The notes: generated by a model not told the origin, from the letters alone. Counted from the first letter of the stretch, positions 45,106 to 54,622 are shown. The stretch: DNA of 64,000 bases from Pontixanthobacter aestiaquae (GCF_009827455.1 NZ_WTYZ01000001.1:434001-498000); one strand, 5' to 3'. Program-made: numbers and translations.

Positions 45106-46070
45106 TTCACCTGCTTTCGCGCGAATTGTTTGGACCAGTCGGCAACTCCATCACGTGCCATCGCCGCGCGCACTGATGGCAGTTCGGCCTCGATAAGTTC
45201 AACGCGCTCGTCCCAGCCATCATGCGTTCGGCGGATTGCAAGAAATCGGTTGTCCTCTTCGGTGCCCCATCGCTGCATGAATCTCGTAGCCGCTTGTGGC
45301 TCAAATCCGGCGTTCGCGAGCAGCCATGGCATCATGCGGTCCGCCTCGCGCTCTGTCGCGCGGATATCGCGCCGCTTTCGGCCGTTTTCTGAAAGCCATT
45401 GCGGGTGGCGGAGAAGGACGTGTGCCAACTCGTGGGCCATCGCTGCGGCCAGTTCGTCATCGGGATAGGTCAGGCCGGGGAACTTCCCGCCAATGTAAAG
45501 CGACCTGGCATCCGCTGCCGCGCCGTCATCCGATGGACGCACCACCAAATTCGCTGCGCACACGGCCTCACCTGACAGGATCACTTGCTCTGCTGTTCCG
45601 GGGACCGACAGCGAGACAGAGCCATTCGTGTTTAAACCGTGTTGGAGTGCGCCTTCCGCCCATTGAAGCCGCAAGAACGTCGCCTTGGCGTCGCGCACCA
45701 GTTCGGCCAGATTTTGCCCGTCAATCGCCGATATGGGTTGATTGGGCAGTAGTCCAGCGCGGGCAGCGGGGCTGCCCTCGGCCACTGCCTGGATCGCGAA
45801 ATCGGTTTGTACACCCACCGCGTTGCGCGCGTCATCGGGCCGGTTGTATCCGGGAATGTCCTGCAACAGCAGGCCGACCGAAAGCCGGGTGGTGCTGCAA
45901 AAACGCGCATTGCCCTTCACCAGCTTCCATCCGATGCTTTGGACCCGCCCATCGATTCTCTGAAGCGCGAGCAGCGACTCGGCATAACCATCGTCGCTCT
46001 GTGCGATGGCAGAGGAGAGGGGGACCGCTATAACCGCGACCATGAGCGCACCCGCCAGGCGGCCAATCAT
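45102..46070 (-). CDS. M48 family metallopeptidase with PDZ-like region, exported
   Basis: The 322-residue protein has a signal peptide (to AIAQS, residue 25), a PDZ-like part (GVQTDFAIQAVAEGSPAARAGLLPNQPISAIDGQNL, residues 86-121), and zinc motif HELAH (His213, Glu214, His217) with a downstream ligand in TEREADRMMPWLL. The order PDZ-like then M48 is typical of sphingomonad periplasmic proteases. It starts with ATG inside the DsbA gene stop (TGATG), so it is coupled to it. Confidence 0.87.
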   Translation of the reverse strand: MIGRLAGALMVAVIAVPLSSAIAQSDDGYAESLLALQRIDGRVQSIGWKLVKGNARFCSTTRLSVGLLLQDIPGYNRPDDARNAVGVQTDFAIQAVAEGSPAARAGLLPNQPISAIDGQNLAELVRDAKATFLRLQWAEGALQHGLNTNGSVSLSVPGTAEQVILSGEAVCAANLVVRPSDDGAAADARSLYIGGKFPGLTYPDDELAAAMAHELAHVLLRHPQWLSENGRKRRDIRATEREADRMMPWLLANAGFEPQAATRFMQRWGTEEDNRFLAIRRTHDGWDERVELIEAELPSVRAAMARDGVADWSKQFARKQVN

Positions 46071-46789
46071 CACGATTCGCGTGCGGCGTCGATAGCTTCT
46101 TGCAACTTGGCCTCGCCGACCGCTCCTTCAAATACCTGATCGCCGACGACCCAGCTTGGTGTGCCGCCAAAGCCGAGCTGTTTTGCTAGCGCCGCGTTTT
46201 TGGAAAGCTCGTAATCCGCGCCTCGTCCGGCGATAAATTGCTCTGCCCTAGCCAGATCGAGTCCTGCCGATGCCGCTGCATCCATGATCGTACTTTCGCT
46301 CGGTGGGCCTGTGGCGAACATTTCCAGATGGAAGTCGGTGAACTTGCCTTGCTCGGCTGCAGCCAGCGCCATTTGCGCCGCCTTATCGCTGCCTTCGAAA
46401 ATTGGCCATTCGCGAATAACGACGCGGAGTTCGGGGTTTTTAGCGATCAGGCTGGCAATATGATCGGCGCTCACGCGGCAGAATGAGCAGCCGTAATCGG
46501 TAAATTCGACCAGAGTAACGCTGCCTTCTGGATTGCCCATCACAGCGCCCGGGAACGGTGCGACGACTTCATCGGCAATATCGGCCAAACGTTCTCGCGC
46601 TTGCTGCTTCTGGAAATTCTCCGCCATTTCTGGGAGAATATCAGGATTTTCAAGCAGGTAGCTGCGTGTTTGCGCATGACCCATGCCCGTTGCCGACCAC
46701 AAAGCAGCACCGCCAAATCCGAAGGCCAGCGCGATCAGGGCTGTGACAAGCCGCGAACGCAAAGAGGTGTTTTCTATCCGTTTTGCCAT
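46070..46789 (-). CDS. DsbA family thiol-disulfide oxidoreductase
   Basis: The 239-residue protein has an N-terminal anchor (SRLVTALIALAFGFGGAALW), a thioredoxin-like fold with active site CSFC (Cys101, Cys104) in FTDYGCSFCRVS and the cis-Pro loop GGTPSWVVG. It resembles the DsbA/ScsC-type oxidoreductases of alphaproteobacteria. It probably makes or isomerises disulfides in envelope proteins. It lies 9 bases behind the M48/TPR gene and overlaps the next M48 gene. Confidence 0.93.
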   Translation of the reverse strand: MAKRIENTSLRSRLVTALIALAFGFGGAALWSATGMGHAQTRSYLLENPDILPEMAENFQKQQARERLADIADEVVAPFPGAVMGNPEGSVTLVEFTDYGCSFCRVSADHIASLIAKNPELRVVIREWPIFEGSDKAAQMALAAAEQGKFTDFHLEMFATGPPSESTIMDAAASAGLDLARAEQFIAGRGADYELSKNAALAKQLGFGGTPSWVVGDQVFEGAVGEAKLQEAIDAARES

Positions 46790-46798
46790 GCTGTTGCG

Positions 46799-48175
46799 CT
46801 AGCGGCGGTCTTGCAACCGTTCAAGCTCGGCGCGCGCCTGCAAACCGATATCTTGCGCGCGGATCCAGTCAGGCGATCCGACAGGCAATTCAGCCTCGGC
46901 AAACTGCGCGCTACGGATCGCCAGACCATATTGGCGGCTCATCACTTGCTGTTCTGCGCTCGCGAGCCGGGCGCGCGGCATATCACCATTGGCGGCATAG
47001 ACTACGCCCAACTGATACCACGCAAACGGATTGTAGCGGTCGCGCGACACCGCGGCGCGCAGAACCTGCTCGGCTTCGGCAAAATTCTCTTTGTCCTCGG
47101 TGGCGATGAGCGCATGCCCGAACATCGATGCGATGAGCGGTTCGTTGCGTGTCAAGCGTGCAGCTTTTCGTAGGGGTTCAATAGCTTCGTCCGGCCGCCC
47201 TGACTCAAGCAGGACCTGGCCTTTTAGCTCTAGAAAATACGGGTCCTCCGAATCTACCGCAAGCAACCCATCGGCCTCCTCCAATGCTTCTTCGATTAGC
47301 GCGTTTTTGTGATAGGCATAGGCACGGGCGTAGCGCGCTGGAACATCCTGCCGCGTCTCGGGAAATTTCTGCAATGTGCGCGCTGGCTCGGCCTGATAGC
47401 CATAGAGCTTGGCTTTTACTCGCACAAAACGCGTCTGCAGCTCCGGATCATCCGGATTATCCCATGCCGGGTCGACAATATAGGTCTCGCGCAAGCGGGC
47501 GATCCGGTCCCCGGACAAGGGGTGGGTGCGGCTAAACTCCGCTTCGTCCGCCTGGCTGCGCCCGTAGCGGAATTCAAGATTTTGCAGTTTTTTGAAAAAC
47601 TCCAGTGACCCGCGCCCGGATATGCCCGCTGCCGAGAGATATTCCGCGCCCGCAGCGTCTGCGCTGGCTTCCTGAACGCGGGTGAAAGCGAGGAACTTGC
47701 CGACTGCGGCCTGTTGGCCAGCGGCTATAATTCCCATGCCGGCCTCACCGGCACCGGCCAAAGCTGCAGCCACGCCAACCAGCATCGACAAAAGCGATAT
47801 ATTGGTCGCCGTCCCGATCCCGTCGCGCATGCGGTTGATATGGCCGCCGGTGATGTGGCCCAATTCGTGCGCGATCACACCTTGCACTTCATTGGCGGTA
47901 TCGGCTGCCTCGATCAGACCCGAATGGATATAGATTGCCTGTCCGCCAGCTACGAATGCGTTGATCGAGCGGTTGTTGATCAAAACCATATCGACATTGT
48001 TGGGCTCCAGACCCGCCGCTTCGATCAGCGGAGCGGCCATGTCGTTGAGCAAAGCTTCGGTTTCGGCATCCCGCAGGATCGATTGCGCCGCCACGGGCTG
48101 CGCTACCAGAGTGATGGCTGCTATGGCCGCAAGAAGACGGCCCAAATACACAGGGAATGGAGCGAGGAAGCGCAT
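46799..48175 (-). CDS. M48 family metalloprotease with TPR region (BepA-like)
   Basis: The 458-residue precursor has a signal (to AAQS, residue 32), the gluzincin motif HELGH (His103, Glu104, His107) in VIAHELGHITGGHINRMRDG, a third ligand region with ASADAAGAEYLSAAG, and C-terminal tetratricopeptide repeats (about residues 270-450). This is the architecture of BepA/YfgC, which controls outer membrane protein assembly. The N-terminal INNRSINAFVAGGQAIYIHSGLI is well conserved. The alpha/beta hydrolase gene precedes it by 9 bases. Confidence 0.93.
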   Translation of the reverse strand: MRFLAPFPVYLGRLLAAIAAITLVAQPVAAQSILRDAETEALLNDMAAPLIEAAGLEPNNVDMVLINNRSINAFVAGGQAIYIHSGLIEAADTANEVQGVIAHELGHITGGHINRMRDGIGTATNISLLSMLVGVAAALAGAGEAGMGIIAAGQQAAVGKFLAFTRVQEASADAAGAEYLSAAGISGRGSLEFFKKLQNLEFRYGRSQADEAEFSRTHPLSGDRIARLRETYIVDPAWDNPDDPELQTRFVRVKAKLYGYQAEPARTLQKFPETRQDVPARYARAYAYHKNALIEEALEEADGLLAVDSEDPYFLELKGQVLLESGRPDEAIEPLRKAARLTRNEPLIASMFGHALIATEDKENFAEAEQVLRAAVSRDRYNPFAWYQLGVVYAANGDMPRARLASAEQQVMSRQYGLAIRSAQFAEAELPVGSPDWIRAQDIGLQARAELERLQDRR

Positions 48176-48184
48176 TAGACGATG

Positions 48185-49162
48185 CTAGCCGGTTTCGGCC
48201 TGAACAGGAACTGAAGTATCGTCCGGAGCTTTTGCCTGACGAGCTCGCACCACATTCGCAGTGAACGCGTTGATCGTCTCGATCAGCGTCCTGTCCCGGC
48301 GCCAAGGACTGGCCATCGCCAATATGGGCGTATTGTGACCCATATCGGAGAACATAGCCGTCTTCGCTTCACCGCCTGCTTGGGTGACGACGCCTTCCAG
48401 CGCGGGGGCGTGGCAGGGGGACACAACAGTGTCTTTCCCGCCTTGGATCAGTAGTAAAGGCGGCGCATCGGTCCGGGCAAAGTTTACCGGCTGGGTAGCC
48501 TGAGGATCTTCGGCGCCGCCAAATGCCAGCTTGGTCGATTCGCTATCGAACGGATAGAAATCATACGGTCCGGATATACCGATCACACCGGCGATATCGT
48601 CGGTGTCCAGACCCTCACGTCCTATCCATTGGCGGTCCAGCCCTAGCATTGCGACATTGTAGGCCCCTGCAGAATGACCTGAGATAAAGATTGCATCGGG
48701 ATCACCACCATATTGGGCAATGTTGTTTCTGGTCCACGCAATGCCCTTGGCGGTATCTTCCAGCATGTTCGGGAACATTCCATCGGGACCAAGCCGGTAT
48801 CCGACCAGCACCACAACGTAACCCTCGGGCGCGAATCCGCGCGCAAAGAAGCCGTAATCGTCGATATCGCCGCTGCGCCAGCCGCCACCATGGACAAAAA
48901 GGAGAACTGGTTTCGAATCGGCAGCGGCTGCACTGTCATCTTCGGCGCGGTAGACCGTCAGTTTTTGCTTGGCGTGCTCGCCTAAACTCTCGGTATGCAC
49001 GAGCGTGACGTTGCGATCACCGCCGATCAGTCGATCGACGGTGTCGAGCACTTTTGGGCCATTGCGTCCGATGGAGTATTGCAGGGCCAACGCTGCCGCG
49101 GCGACCACCAACACCAATATGAGAAGAACCCATCCCATACGCCGCAATCCTTTTCTCGCCAT
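48185..49162 (-). CDS. Alpha/beta hydrolase (HSL/BD-FAE-like esterase)
   Basis: The 325-residue protein has an N-terminal membrane anchor (GWVLLILVLVVAAAALALQY) and an esterase domain with HGGGW (oxyanion hole), GHSAG nucleophile motif, Asp in GGKDTVVSP and His in GHNTP. It belongs to the HGG-type carboxylesterases. The start ATG 49162 lies one base behind the App1 stop; a longer frame upstream lies inside App1. Substrate unknown. Confidence 0.9.
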   Translation of the reverse strand: MARKGLRRMGWVLLILVLVVAAAALALQYSIGRNGPKVLDTVDRLIGGDRNVTLVHTESLGEHAKQKLTVYRAEDDSAAAADSKPVLLFVHGGGWRSGDIDDYGFFARGFAPEGYVVVLVGYRLGPDGMFPNMLEDTAKGIAWTRNNIAQYGGDPDAIFISGHSAGAYNVAMLGLDRQWIGREGLDTDDIAGVIGISGPYDFYPFDSESTKLAFGGAEDPQATQPVNFARTDAPPLLLIQGGKDTVVSPCHAPALEGVVTQAGGEAKTAMFSDMGHNTPILAMASPWRRDRTLIETINAFTANVVRARQAKAPDDTSVPVQAETG

Positions 49163-49163
49163 A

Positions 49164-50276
49164 TTAGGAGACCGCTTCCTGATCGTTCGGGTGTGCTTTG
49201 TCGATTGTTGTGACGATTTGCTTGGCTTCTTTATCGGACGCAAGCCCTGTCGCTTTCAGAAAGGCTTCGCCGGTTTTGTAATCGTCACCCAACCACAGCG
49301 GCACGCCGTTCGCCCCGATCAAAGCCTTGGCCGCGATTTCCTCTGGCGAGAAGTCTGTTCCAACCGTGCGGATAAAGACAGCAGCGATCCGGCCTGGGTG
49401 ATCGGCGACGACATCACCATAAGCAGTGAGATCGCCCTGACTGTCATCCCCGATCAAGGTAAAACGCATATCCGGGTAGGTGTTCAGGATGGCGTCGATC
49501 GCTTTGCGTTTATGTGCTCCATGGCTGCTTGAGCCGAGCGTTTCACGGTCAAAGCCCCAATCGCGCAGCATGATCGGACCGAGCGGCAGGCCGCGTGTTT
49601 TCTTGAATGCGACAAGGTAGGAAAATAGATTCCATGGGCTTGATGACACATAGAAAAACGGGCGTTCGCTAAGCGTCGGAACTGCTTTTCCCATTCCATC
49701 GCTGTCTTGCAGAACCGTACCGCCACCTAGCGAGCTATAGAAAGCATCCACTCCAGGGACATGCAACCGCTCCTCCGGCATTTCGGCGAGGACACGTCGC
49801 CAGTTACGAATGATAGCGCGAAAGCTACCGGTTATGCCGGTCTCGATAATGGTGTCGTCGATATCGGAGATAACAGCGAGCTTTGTTCGCTTCCCGGGAG
49901 CCAATACATGCCCCTCTACGCATTGTTCACCGTCTTCGTCTGTCCAGTGGAGCGCAACAACATCCCACATAGGGTCGCTGGGCAAGGCGCAGTCGGCCAT
50001 CGCGACGTCAAAATGGACAAAACCTTCATTGTCGGTTTGGCCAAAGTGATGCGTTTTTTCGCCGTCAGAGTCCTGAACTTCAAGCGTGACTTGCAGCCCT
50101 CCAACTTCGCGCGAGGCAAATTGCGATAGCATAGTGCGCATCGCTTGCCAGCGCCCGCCACGGCTGAAGTTGGCTTTGCCTGAACGCAAGGCGCGCGCAG
50201 ACATAACCAGCCGTTCCTGATTGCGATATCCAAAATAGGGCTGAACGCGCACGGGCGCTTCGTTGAACACAGGCAT
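49164..50276 (-). CDS. App1 family phosphatase
   Basis: The 370-residue protein has the phosphatidate phosphatase APP1 catalytic domain of the HAD-like fold. The DxDxT motif is Asp138-Asp140-Thr142 in ISDIDDTIIETG, followed by FFYVSSSPWNLF, and FTLIGDDSQGDLTAYGDV at the far end. The N-terminal 125 residues form a beta-rich domain usual in this family. Yeast App1 dephosphorylates phosphatidate; bacterial roles are not established. It is followed by the alpha/beta hydrolase gene, so a lipid-related pair is possible. Confidence 0.9.
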   Translation of the reverse strand: MPVFNEAPVRVQPYFGYRNQERLVMSARALRSGKANFSRGGRWQAMRTMLSQFASREVGGLQVTLEVQDSDGEKTHHFGQTDNEGFVHFDVAMADCALPSDPMWDVVALHWTDEDGEQCVEGHVLAPGKRTKLAVISDIDDTIIETGITGSFRAIIRNWRRVLAEMPEERLHVPGVDAFYSSLGGGTVLQDSDGMGKAVPTLSERPFFYVSSSPWNLFSYLVAFKKTRGLPLGPIMLRDWGFDRETLGSSSHGAHKRKAIDAILNTYPDMRFTLIGDDSQGDLTAYGDVVADHPGRIAAVFIRTVGTDFSPEEIAAKALIGANGVPLWLGDDYKTGEAFLKATGLASDKEAKQIVTTIDKAHPNDQEAVS

Positions 50277-50325
50277 GACGCGACGCTAGCCGCCCAAGCT
50301 TCCCGTGCCTAGCGGCAAACGGGCT

Positions 50326-51996
50326 TTACTTTAGCAGCTTGCGCGCAACTTTCTCGACCAGTGGTATGTCTTCAGAGACTTCGCCGAGCACGACGATTTC
50401 CCCTGTTGTCAGGCGGCGGATCATCACCACGCCAAACTCTGCACCTTGCGGATCGAGCGATTCGAGCGGCTGCCCTTCAATCTGGCGCAATTTCTTCGCA
50501 ATGGATGGTTTCGGCGCATCAAGCGGAGCGACATCCTGACCGCTTTCTTCTTTACGGATCCGGCGTTCGGCCTGAACGACACCTTTGAGGCCGCCATCTG
50601 CAGACGTCAGGAATTCGGCCAGTCCGCCGCGTCCGATGCCGACACGCTGTGCGTGTGACAGGACAGAAGCATATTCGGTCAAGCGGGTTTTGTCGTAGTC
50701 CGCACCAAAGACCAATTTCACAATCGGCGTCATCGGTGCGCGCTCTTGAATGGCCAAGCCGTTCTCGGCGACCAGTTCTTCGAATTCTTCCGGTGCGTCT
50801 TGAGCAGCAAGGCTCACATCATAGGCGCGGCCGACCGCAGCATAGAGCGCAGAGCGAGTGCGATCTTCGCTGGTCCGCGCAGTCTGCGCAAGTTCGCGTG
50901 CCTCGGCGAGGCAGTCATAAAGACCACCGTCTTCGCTTTTGCTCACGACAATCGGAGCCGGCTCACCGACAGATTCGTCGGTCATGCCGGTTTCTTCATT
51001 TGCCTCAGCGGCAGCAAGATCGACAGTGCTTTTGCGCAGAAGTGCAGACGGCTTTTGTGCCAGAGGCGATACAGGGTTCTCGATTATGCCGGAGCCGTCC
51101 TCGTCCCAATCATCACCGTCTTCATTCGAGCCGAAATAACTAGAGATGCCAGTGCGCGGTTGTATCAACGACGATAGGCGCGCGACGACTGCATCATCTT
51201 CGTATTCGTCTTCGTTTTCGCCCTCGTCTTCATACGTATCGCCGCCAAAGGCAGGAGCCGGGAATGGGCTATTGTCGTCGCTGTTATCTACGCTGACCGG
51301 AATATCGGACGCTTCGTCTTCTATGCCAAGTTCCAGCCCTTCGGTCCCGGGGCCATCAGCCCAATCAGTAACTGGATCCGGCTCGCGGGCAGAATCATCC
51401 AACTCCAGAGCCTGATCAATTTCGAGCAACAATTCGTCAGTCGTGGCTTGATCGGCCATCTCTTTCCAATTGATCACGCCGTAAATGAAATCGATCGTCT
51501 CGCCATCGCTGGAATAGGGAAGCAGGATGCCGCGATACATGATTGTTGCGTTGCGTTGATTCACGAATTCCGCCTCGAAACCAATCGGTGCCTGATTGGC
51601 GAGGATCTGCATGTAGTGATCGGTGATCCGGCTCAGCAGCGAGCGGCTGGGAACGTCGGAAAGTTGGGAAATCTCCGCTTCGGTGCCGCATTCGCCAGCA
51701 AGTTCTTTTCCAAGATACTGGATTGAAGGATCTTCAATGCCTGCAGTGAAATCGAGCAAGACACTGTAGGGCCCAAAATCGTTTAGCTCATCGGGCTCCA
51801 GATCTTCGATGGAGGGGAAGTTGCGATCGTCGAGCTGACCGGCCCAATGATTGTAGGCGCGCACTTGCATGCGGCGTTCGTCCGTACCAATGGCGGTTGG
51901 CGGCAGTTCGCCACCGGTTTCGTCGTCCGAATTGTCGTAATCATCTTGATCGGACTGGTAATCCGTCGATCCGAAATTTCCGCGCAACGTATCCAT
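50326..51996 (-). CDS. PAS domain-containing protein, acidic
   Basis: The 556-residue protein has a PAS_5-like region (about residues 40-185: MQVRAYNHWAGQLDDRNFPSIEDLEPDELNDFGPYSVLLDF ... YGVINWKEMADQ). Residues 190-360 are highly acidic and low in complexity (runs of D/E). The C-terminal region has helices and a late beta segment (GVVMIRRLTTGEIVVLGEV). No kinase or output domain is recognised. The protein is cytoplasmic with no signal. Its partner is unknown. It stands alone between the App1 gene and the DUF2141 gene. Confidence 0.78.
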   Translation of the reverse strand: MDTLRGNFGSTDYQSDQDDYDNSDDETGGELPPTAIGTDERRMQVRAYNHWAGQLDDRNFPSIEDLEPDELNDFGPYSVLLDFTAGIEDPSIQYLGKELAGECGTEAEISQLSDVPSRSLLSRITDHYMQILANQAPIGFEAEFVNQRNATIMYRGILLPYSSDGETIDFIYGVINWKEMADQATTDELLLEIDQALELDDSAREPDPVTDWADGPGTEGLELGIEDEASDIPVSVDNSDDNSPFPAPAFGGDTYEDEGENEDEYEDDAVVARLSSLIQPRTGISSYFGSNEDGDDWDEDGSGIIENPVSPLAQKPSALLRKSTVDLAAAEANEETGMTDESVGEPAPIVVSKSEDGGLYDCLAEARELAQTARTSEDRTRSALYAAVGRAYDVSLAAQDAPEEFEELVAENGLAIQERAPMTPIVKLVFGADYDKTRLTEYASVLSHAQRVGIGRGGLAEFLTSADGGLKGVVQAERRIRKEESGQDVAPLDAPKPSIAKKLRQIEGQPLESLDPQGAEFGVVMIRRLTTGEIVVLGEVSEDIPLVEKVARKLLK

Positions 51997-52100
51997 GGCT
52001 TCAACAGCCCCCTTGGTATTAGTTCAGGGGTTCTTATGAAGCCGCGTGGTAAACAATGCGTTAAGATCGATTTCGCGCTACGCGGCGGTGTGACGTCACA

Positions 52101-52649
52101 TTACAGCATGTAGCGCATTGTGATCGATTGCGATTGATCTTCTGCCGTGACGTCAAATGCAGCTGATTTGAATTTGGGCGGGCCCATGCGAACCTTGGCA
52201 TCGCGTGAGAAGCCAAACCCCTCTTTGGGCATCATCATCAATGCGCGGTCGGCTTTGCCGTTATTATTCTCGTCATGCAGCAGGGCAATCGCATAGCGAC
52301 CCGGTTTTACATCCTTAAAGCGCAGCGCGACCGTTTTCGCCGCCGGAACCGTCACCGAATAGGCGTTAGCCTCGCCGCGGCATTTAGGGAACAGCTTGGG
52401 ATTGGTGGTCATGCAAGCGCGCACTACGCCTTTCGTGTTGCGCAGATTGGTCACGGTGACTTTTACCGTGCTGGTCTTGGCGCCATCCTGCGCAAGTGTA
52501 TTGCCGCTCAGCAAGAGAGTCGAAGCGGGCAACAAGGCTACCGCACAAACGCGTCCGACAGTCCCCCTCAGCGCACCAGCGCGTCTGAAATTCCAGCGTC
52601 GGTGCCGCAAAGTTTGTCCCAGAACCGGAAATATAGTCCGTAATTGCAT
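52101..52649 (-). CDS. DUF2141 family exported protein
   Basis: A DUF2141 domain (about 120 residues: STVKVTVTNLRNTKGVVRACM, VALRFKDVKPGRYAIALLHDENNNGKADRALMMMPKEGFGFS) follows a hydrophobic signal region ending in LAQ. Start is uncertain. The first ATG in frame (52649) gives a long Arg-rich n-region and overlaps the sterol desaturase gene by 82 bases. A CTG at 52571 that overlaps its stop (CTGA) would give an ideal signal peptide (MRGTVGRVCAVALLPAS). No ATG/GTG/TTG exists between them. Function of the family is unknown; it often sits with carotenoid- or lipid-related genes. Confidence 0.78.
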   Translation of the reverse strand: MQLRTIFPVLGQTLRHRRWNFRRAGALRGTVGRVCAVALLPASTLLLSGNTLAQDGAKTSTVKVTVTNLRNTKGVVRACMTTNPKLFPKCRGEANAYSVTVPAAKTVALRFKDVKPGRYAIALLHDENNNGKADRALMMMPKEGFGFSRDAKVRMGPPKFKSAAFDVTAEDQSQSITMRYML

Positions 52650-53290
52650 GTATATGCCTCGTGATGACGCTGGTGGTGGCTGGCTGTTATCAGCCCTTTC
52701 CCCAACTTGGAATGAACAAGAAAGCGAGGGAACATCTCCCAACCCATATGATTGGTAACCCCCATAATGGTCATCACCGTGAGAACCAGACCGAGCATGG
52801 CAACATGAATCGGAATCAGCAGTACCAGTGCAGGAATAACAACCGCGCCGGTAATCGCCTCCAGCGGGTGAAAGCTCATTGCCGCCCATGCGGTTGGTGG
52901 TCGGCTGGCATGATGAACGGCATGCGCCATTTTGAACAGCTTGGGCTGATGCATCCAACGATGCGTCCAGTAAAACCACGTATCGTGGAGGAACAGATAG
53001 ATGAGCAAAGACAGCGGCAAATACCACAGCGGATAATCGGCAAAATCAGTGTAAATCTGCGTCCAACCCCGGTTCTGCCACCCCCAAGCAATGATCCCCG
53101 CCGGTACCCCATAGATCGCTGCAGAAAGTAGCGACCAGCCGATCTCTTTGCGGATCTGTCCATCCAGCGGATCATAAAGGCCAGGGCGCACGCGCTTTGT
53201 AGCCCAGGCGAATGCGCCACTGGTGATCAGGTAGCGGACCGCGACAATTGCCGTCATTGCCAGTGCCGAAATAATGATTGCGGTAAGCAT
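52568..53290 (-). CDS. Sterol desaturase / fatty acid hydroxylase family protein
   Basis: The 240-residue membrane protein has the di-iron histidine motifs of the superfamily: HDTWFYWTHRWMH (about residues 101-113), HAVHHAS (about 122-128) and HHQRHH (about 204-209). There are four hydrophobic segments. These enzymes hydroxylate or desaturate lipids or carotenoids in the inner membrane; the substrate cannot be named. The end overlaps the signal region of the DUF2141 gene, so both may be expressed together. Confidence 0.92.
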   Translation of the reverse strand: MLTAIIISALAMTAIVAVRYLITSGAFAWATKRVRPGLYDPLDGQIRKEIGWSLLSAAIYGVPAGIIAWGWQNRGWTQIYTDFADYPLWYLPLSLLIYLFLHDTWFYWTHRWMHQPKLFKMAHAVHHASRPPTAWAAMSFHPLEAITGAVVIPALVLLIPIHVAMLGLVLTVMTIMGVTNHMGWEMFPRFLVHSKLGKGLITASHHQRHHEAYTCNYGLYFRFWDKLCGTDAGISDALVR

Positions 53291-53341
53291 TGCGCCTCTA
53301 TGGCGGAGACTGGCCTTTAACGACAGAACTAATGGTACGGA

Positions 53342-53857
53342 TCAAAGGCGGGCCGGGTTCGGGCACTCCGGATCACTGTAAACCGTGTGTCTGCGCAGCG
53401 CCGCCCGGGCAAGTCGCTCAACTTCCGTTTTGCGCCGTGCGGCCGCCAGAGGGTGTGATGGTGCTGGACGGACAATTTCCGCATCATAGTCGTCGCCTAC
53501 AATTACTCCGCAGTTTTCTGGCTGAAAACCTTCGCTTCTTAATGGCGAGCGATCCAGATCAGGCGGCAAACCCCAATAGAACTTGTCGCAAAAATCCAGA
53601 TAATCGGGCCATTTATGGTCGCCCTGTAAATCTGCCCTGCTGACCTTGATCTCAACAATCACAACCCGCCCTTTGGGGTCAATTCCCATCAAATCGGCGC
53701 GGCGATTGTTGCGCAGCGGCATCTCCGGAATGCACCAGATATCGTTGCGCGCGAACAGCCGCTGAATACCGCGCGCGACATCTTGCGCTTTGAAATGCGA
53801 TAGCGCCGATAAAGTTCGCGTAGCTGATTGACTCACCATATCCCGCATGTGGAACAT
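53342..53857 (-). CDS. mmcB: MmcB family DNA repair protein
   Basis: The 171-residue product matches the alphaproteobacterial MmcB/DUF PD-(D/E)XK-like family: RGIQRLFARNDIWCIPEMPLRNNRRADLMGIDPKGRVVIVEIKVSRADLQGDHKWPDYLDFCDKFYWGLPPDL. The D and E-x-K residues (RADL, VEIKVS) are in the nuclease-fold positions. In Caulobacter MmcB takes part in repair of mitomycin C damage. Start is one of three in-frame ATGs (53857, 53848, 53839). Confidence 0.9.
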   Translation of the reverse strand: MFHMRDMVSQSATRTLSALSHFKAQDVARGIQRLFARNDIWCIPEMPLRNNRRADLMGIDPKGRVVIVEIKVSRADLQGDHKWPDYLDFCDKFYWGLPPDLDRSPLRSEGFQPENCGVIVGDDYDAEIVRPAPSHPLAAARRKTEVERLARAALRRHTVYSDPECPNPARL

Positions 53858-53878
53858 AGCAAGAACTTGGTCAAGCGT

Positions 53879-54277
53879 TCATGCTGATCGTGGTGGACCC
53901 ATCTTCCCGGATTCGGGGAGCAATGCCAACACTGCCTCGCGCGTTGCATGATATTCGCGCCACAAAGTCAGAGCCGCCGCCGTGGCATCCTGCCCTCGCG
54001 CATTGACCGCGAGCAAAGCGGCTACGCCTGGCTGCATCATGGCGGCCATGTCGGTAATGTGGCTCTTGGCCAGTTCCAACCGCCAACCCTCCACGTCCTT
54101 GATCAATGCTGGAAAATTGCGGATCTTGCTGTTGGGCTTTTCAGGGGCGAGTCCGGCCATCATCGCCACTGCCTGTCCGGCGTCTTGCACAGCAGTCCAC
54201 TGACGGCTCAGCTTGCTGCTGGTATCGCGCGGCTCCTGTCCTGCAGGTTTGGTGAATCTGGGCGTGGGTATGTCCAT
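53879..54277 (-). CDS. Hypothetical protein, unrecognised
   Basis: A 132-residue, mostly helical protein: MDIPTPRFTKPAGQEPRDTSSKLSRQWTAVQ, RNFPALIKDVEGWRLELAKSHITDMAAMMQPGVAALLAVNARGQDATAAALTLWREYHATREAVLALL. No motif, signal or membrane segment. It lies 21 bases upstream of mmcB on the same strand. The 147 bases up to the tRNA hold no other clear gene. Confidence 0.65.
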   Translation of the reverse strand: MDIPTPRFTKPAGQEPRDTSSKLSRQWTAVQDAGQAVAMMAGLAPEKPNSKIRNFPALIKDVEGWRLELAKSHITDMAAMMQPGVAALLAVNARGQDATAAALTLWREYHATREAVLALLPESGKMGPPRSA

Positions 54278-54424
54278 AGTATGAGGGCACTAGCACCGAG
54301 CACTTGCCAAAACGCTAATGGGAGAGCGGTGTGAGTGCATATAGTTTTGGGCTGGCAAGCCCGCCACCCCTTTGCTAAGCGCCGTTTCGCTTTGGAAATC
54401 AAGGCGCAGGTAACCGCCTGACCC

Positions 54425-54501
<77 letters not shown>

Positions 54502-54590
54502 TCACACTGCAACCATAAGGTGTTGTAAAATTTGGTGTTTCATCCGTTAATCGGATCACATCTCTGGCCAGTTCTTCGGACTTCGAATGC

Positions 54591-54612
54591 TTGTGACACA
54601 CTGGTGACACAA
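54591..54612. repeat. GTGACACA repeat pair ahead of the integrase
   Basis: TTGTGACACA (54591-54600) is followed by CTGGTGACACAA (54601-54612), giving two copies of GTGACACA 11-12 bases apart, next to the integrase ribosome-binding site. It could be an arm-type or autoregulatory site for the integrase or its excision factor. Only the repeat is seen directly. Confidence 0.5.
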
Positions 54613-54622
54613 GGAAACGAGA

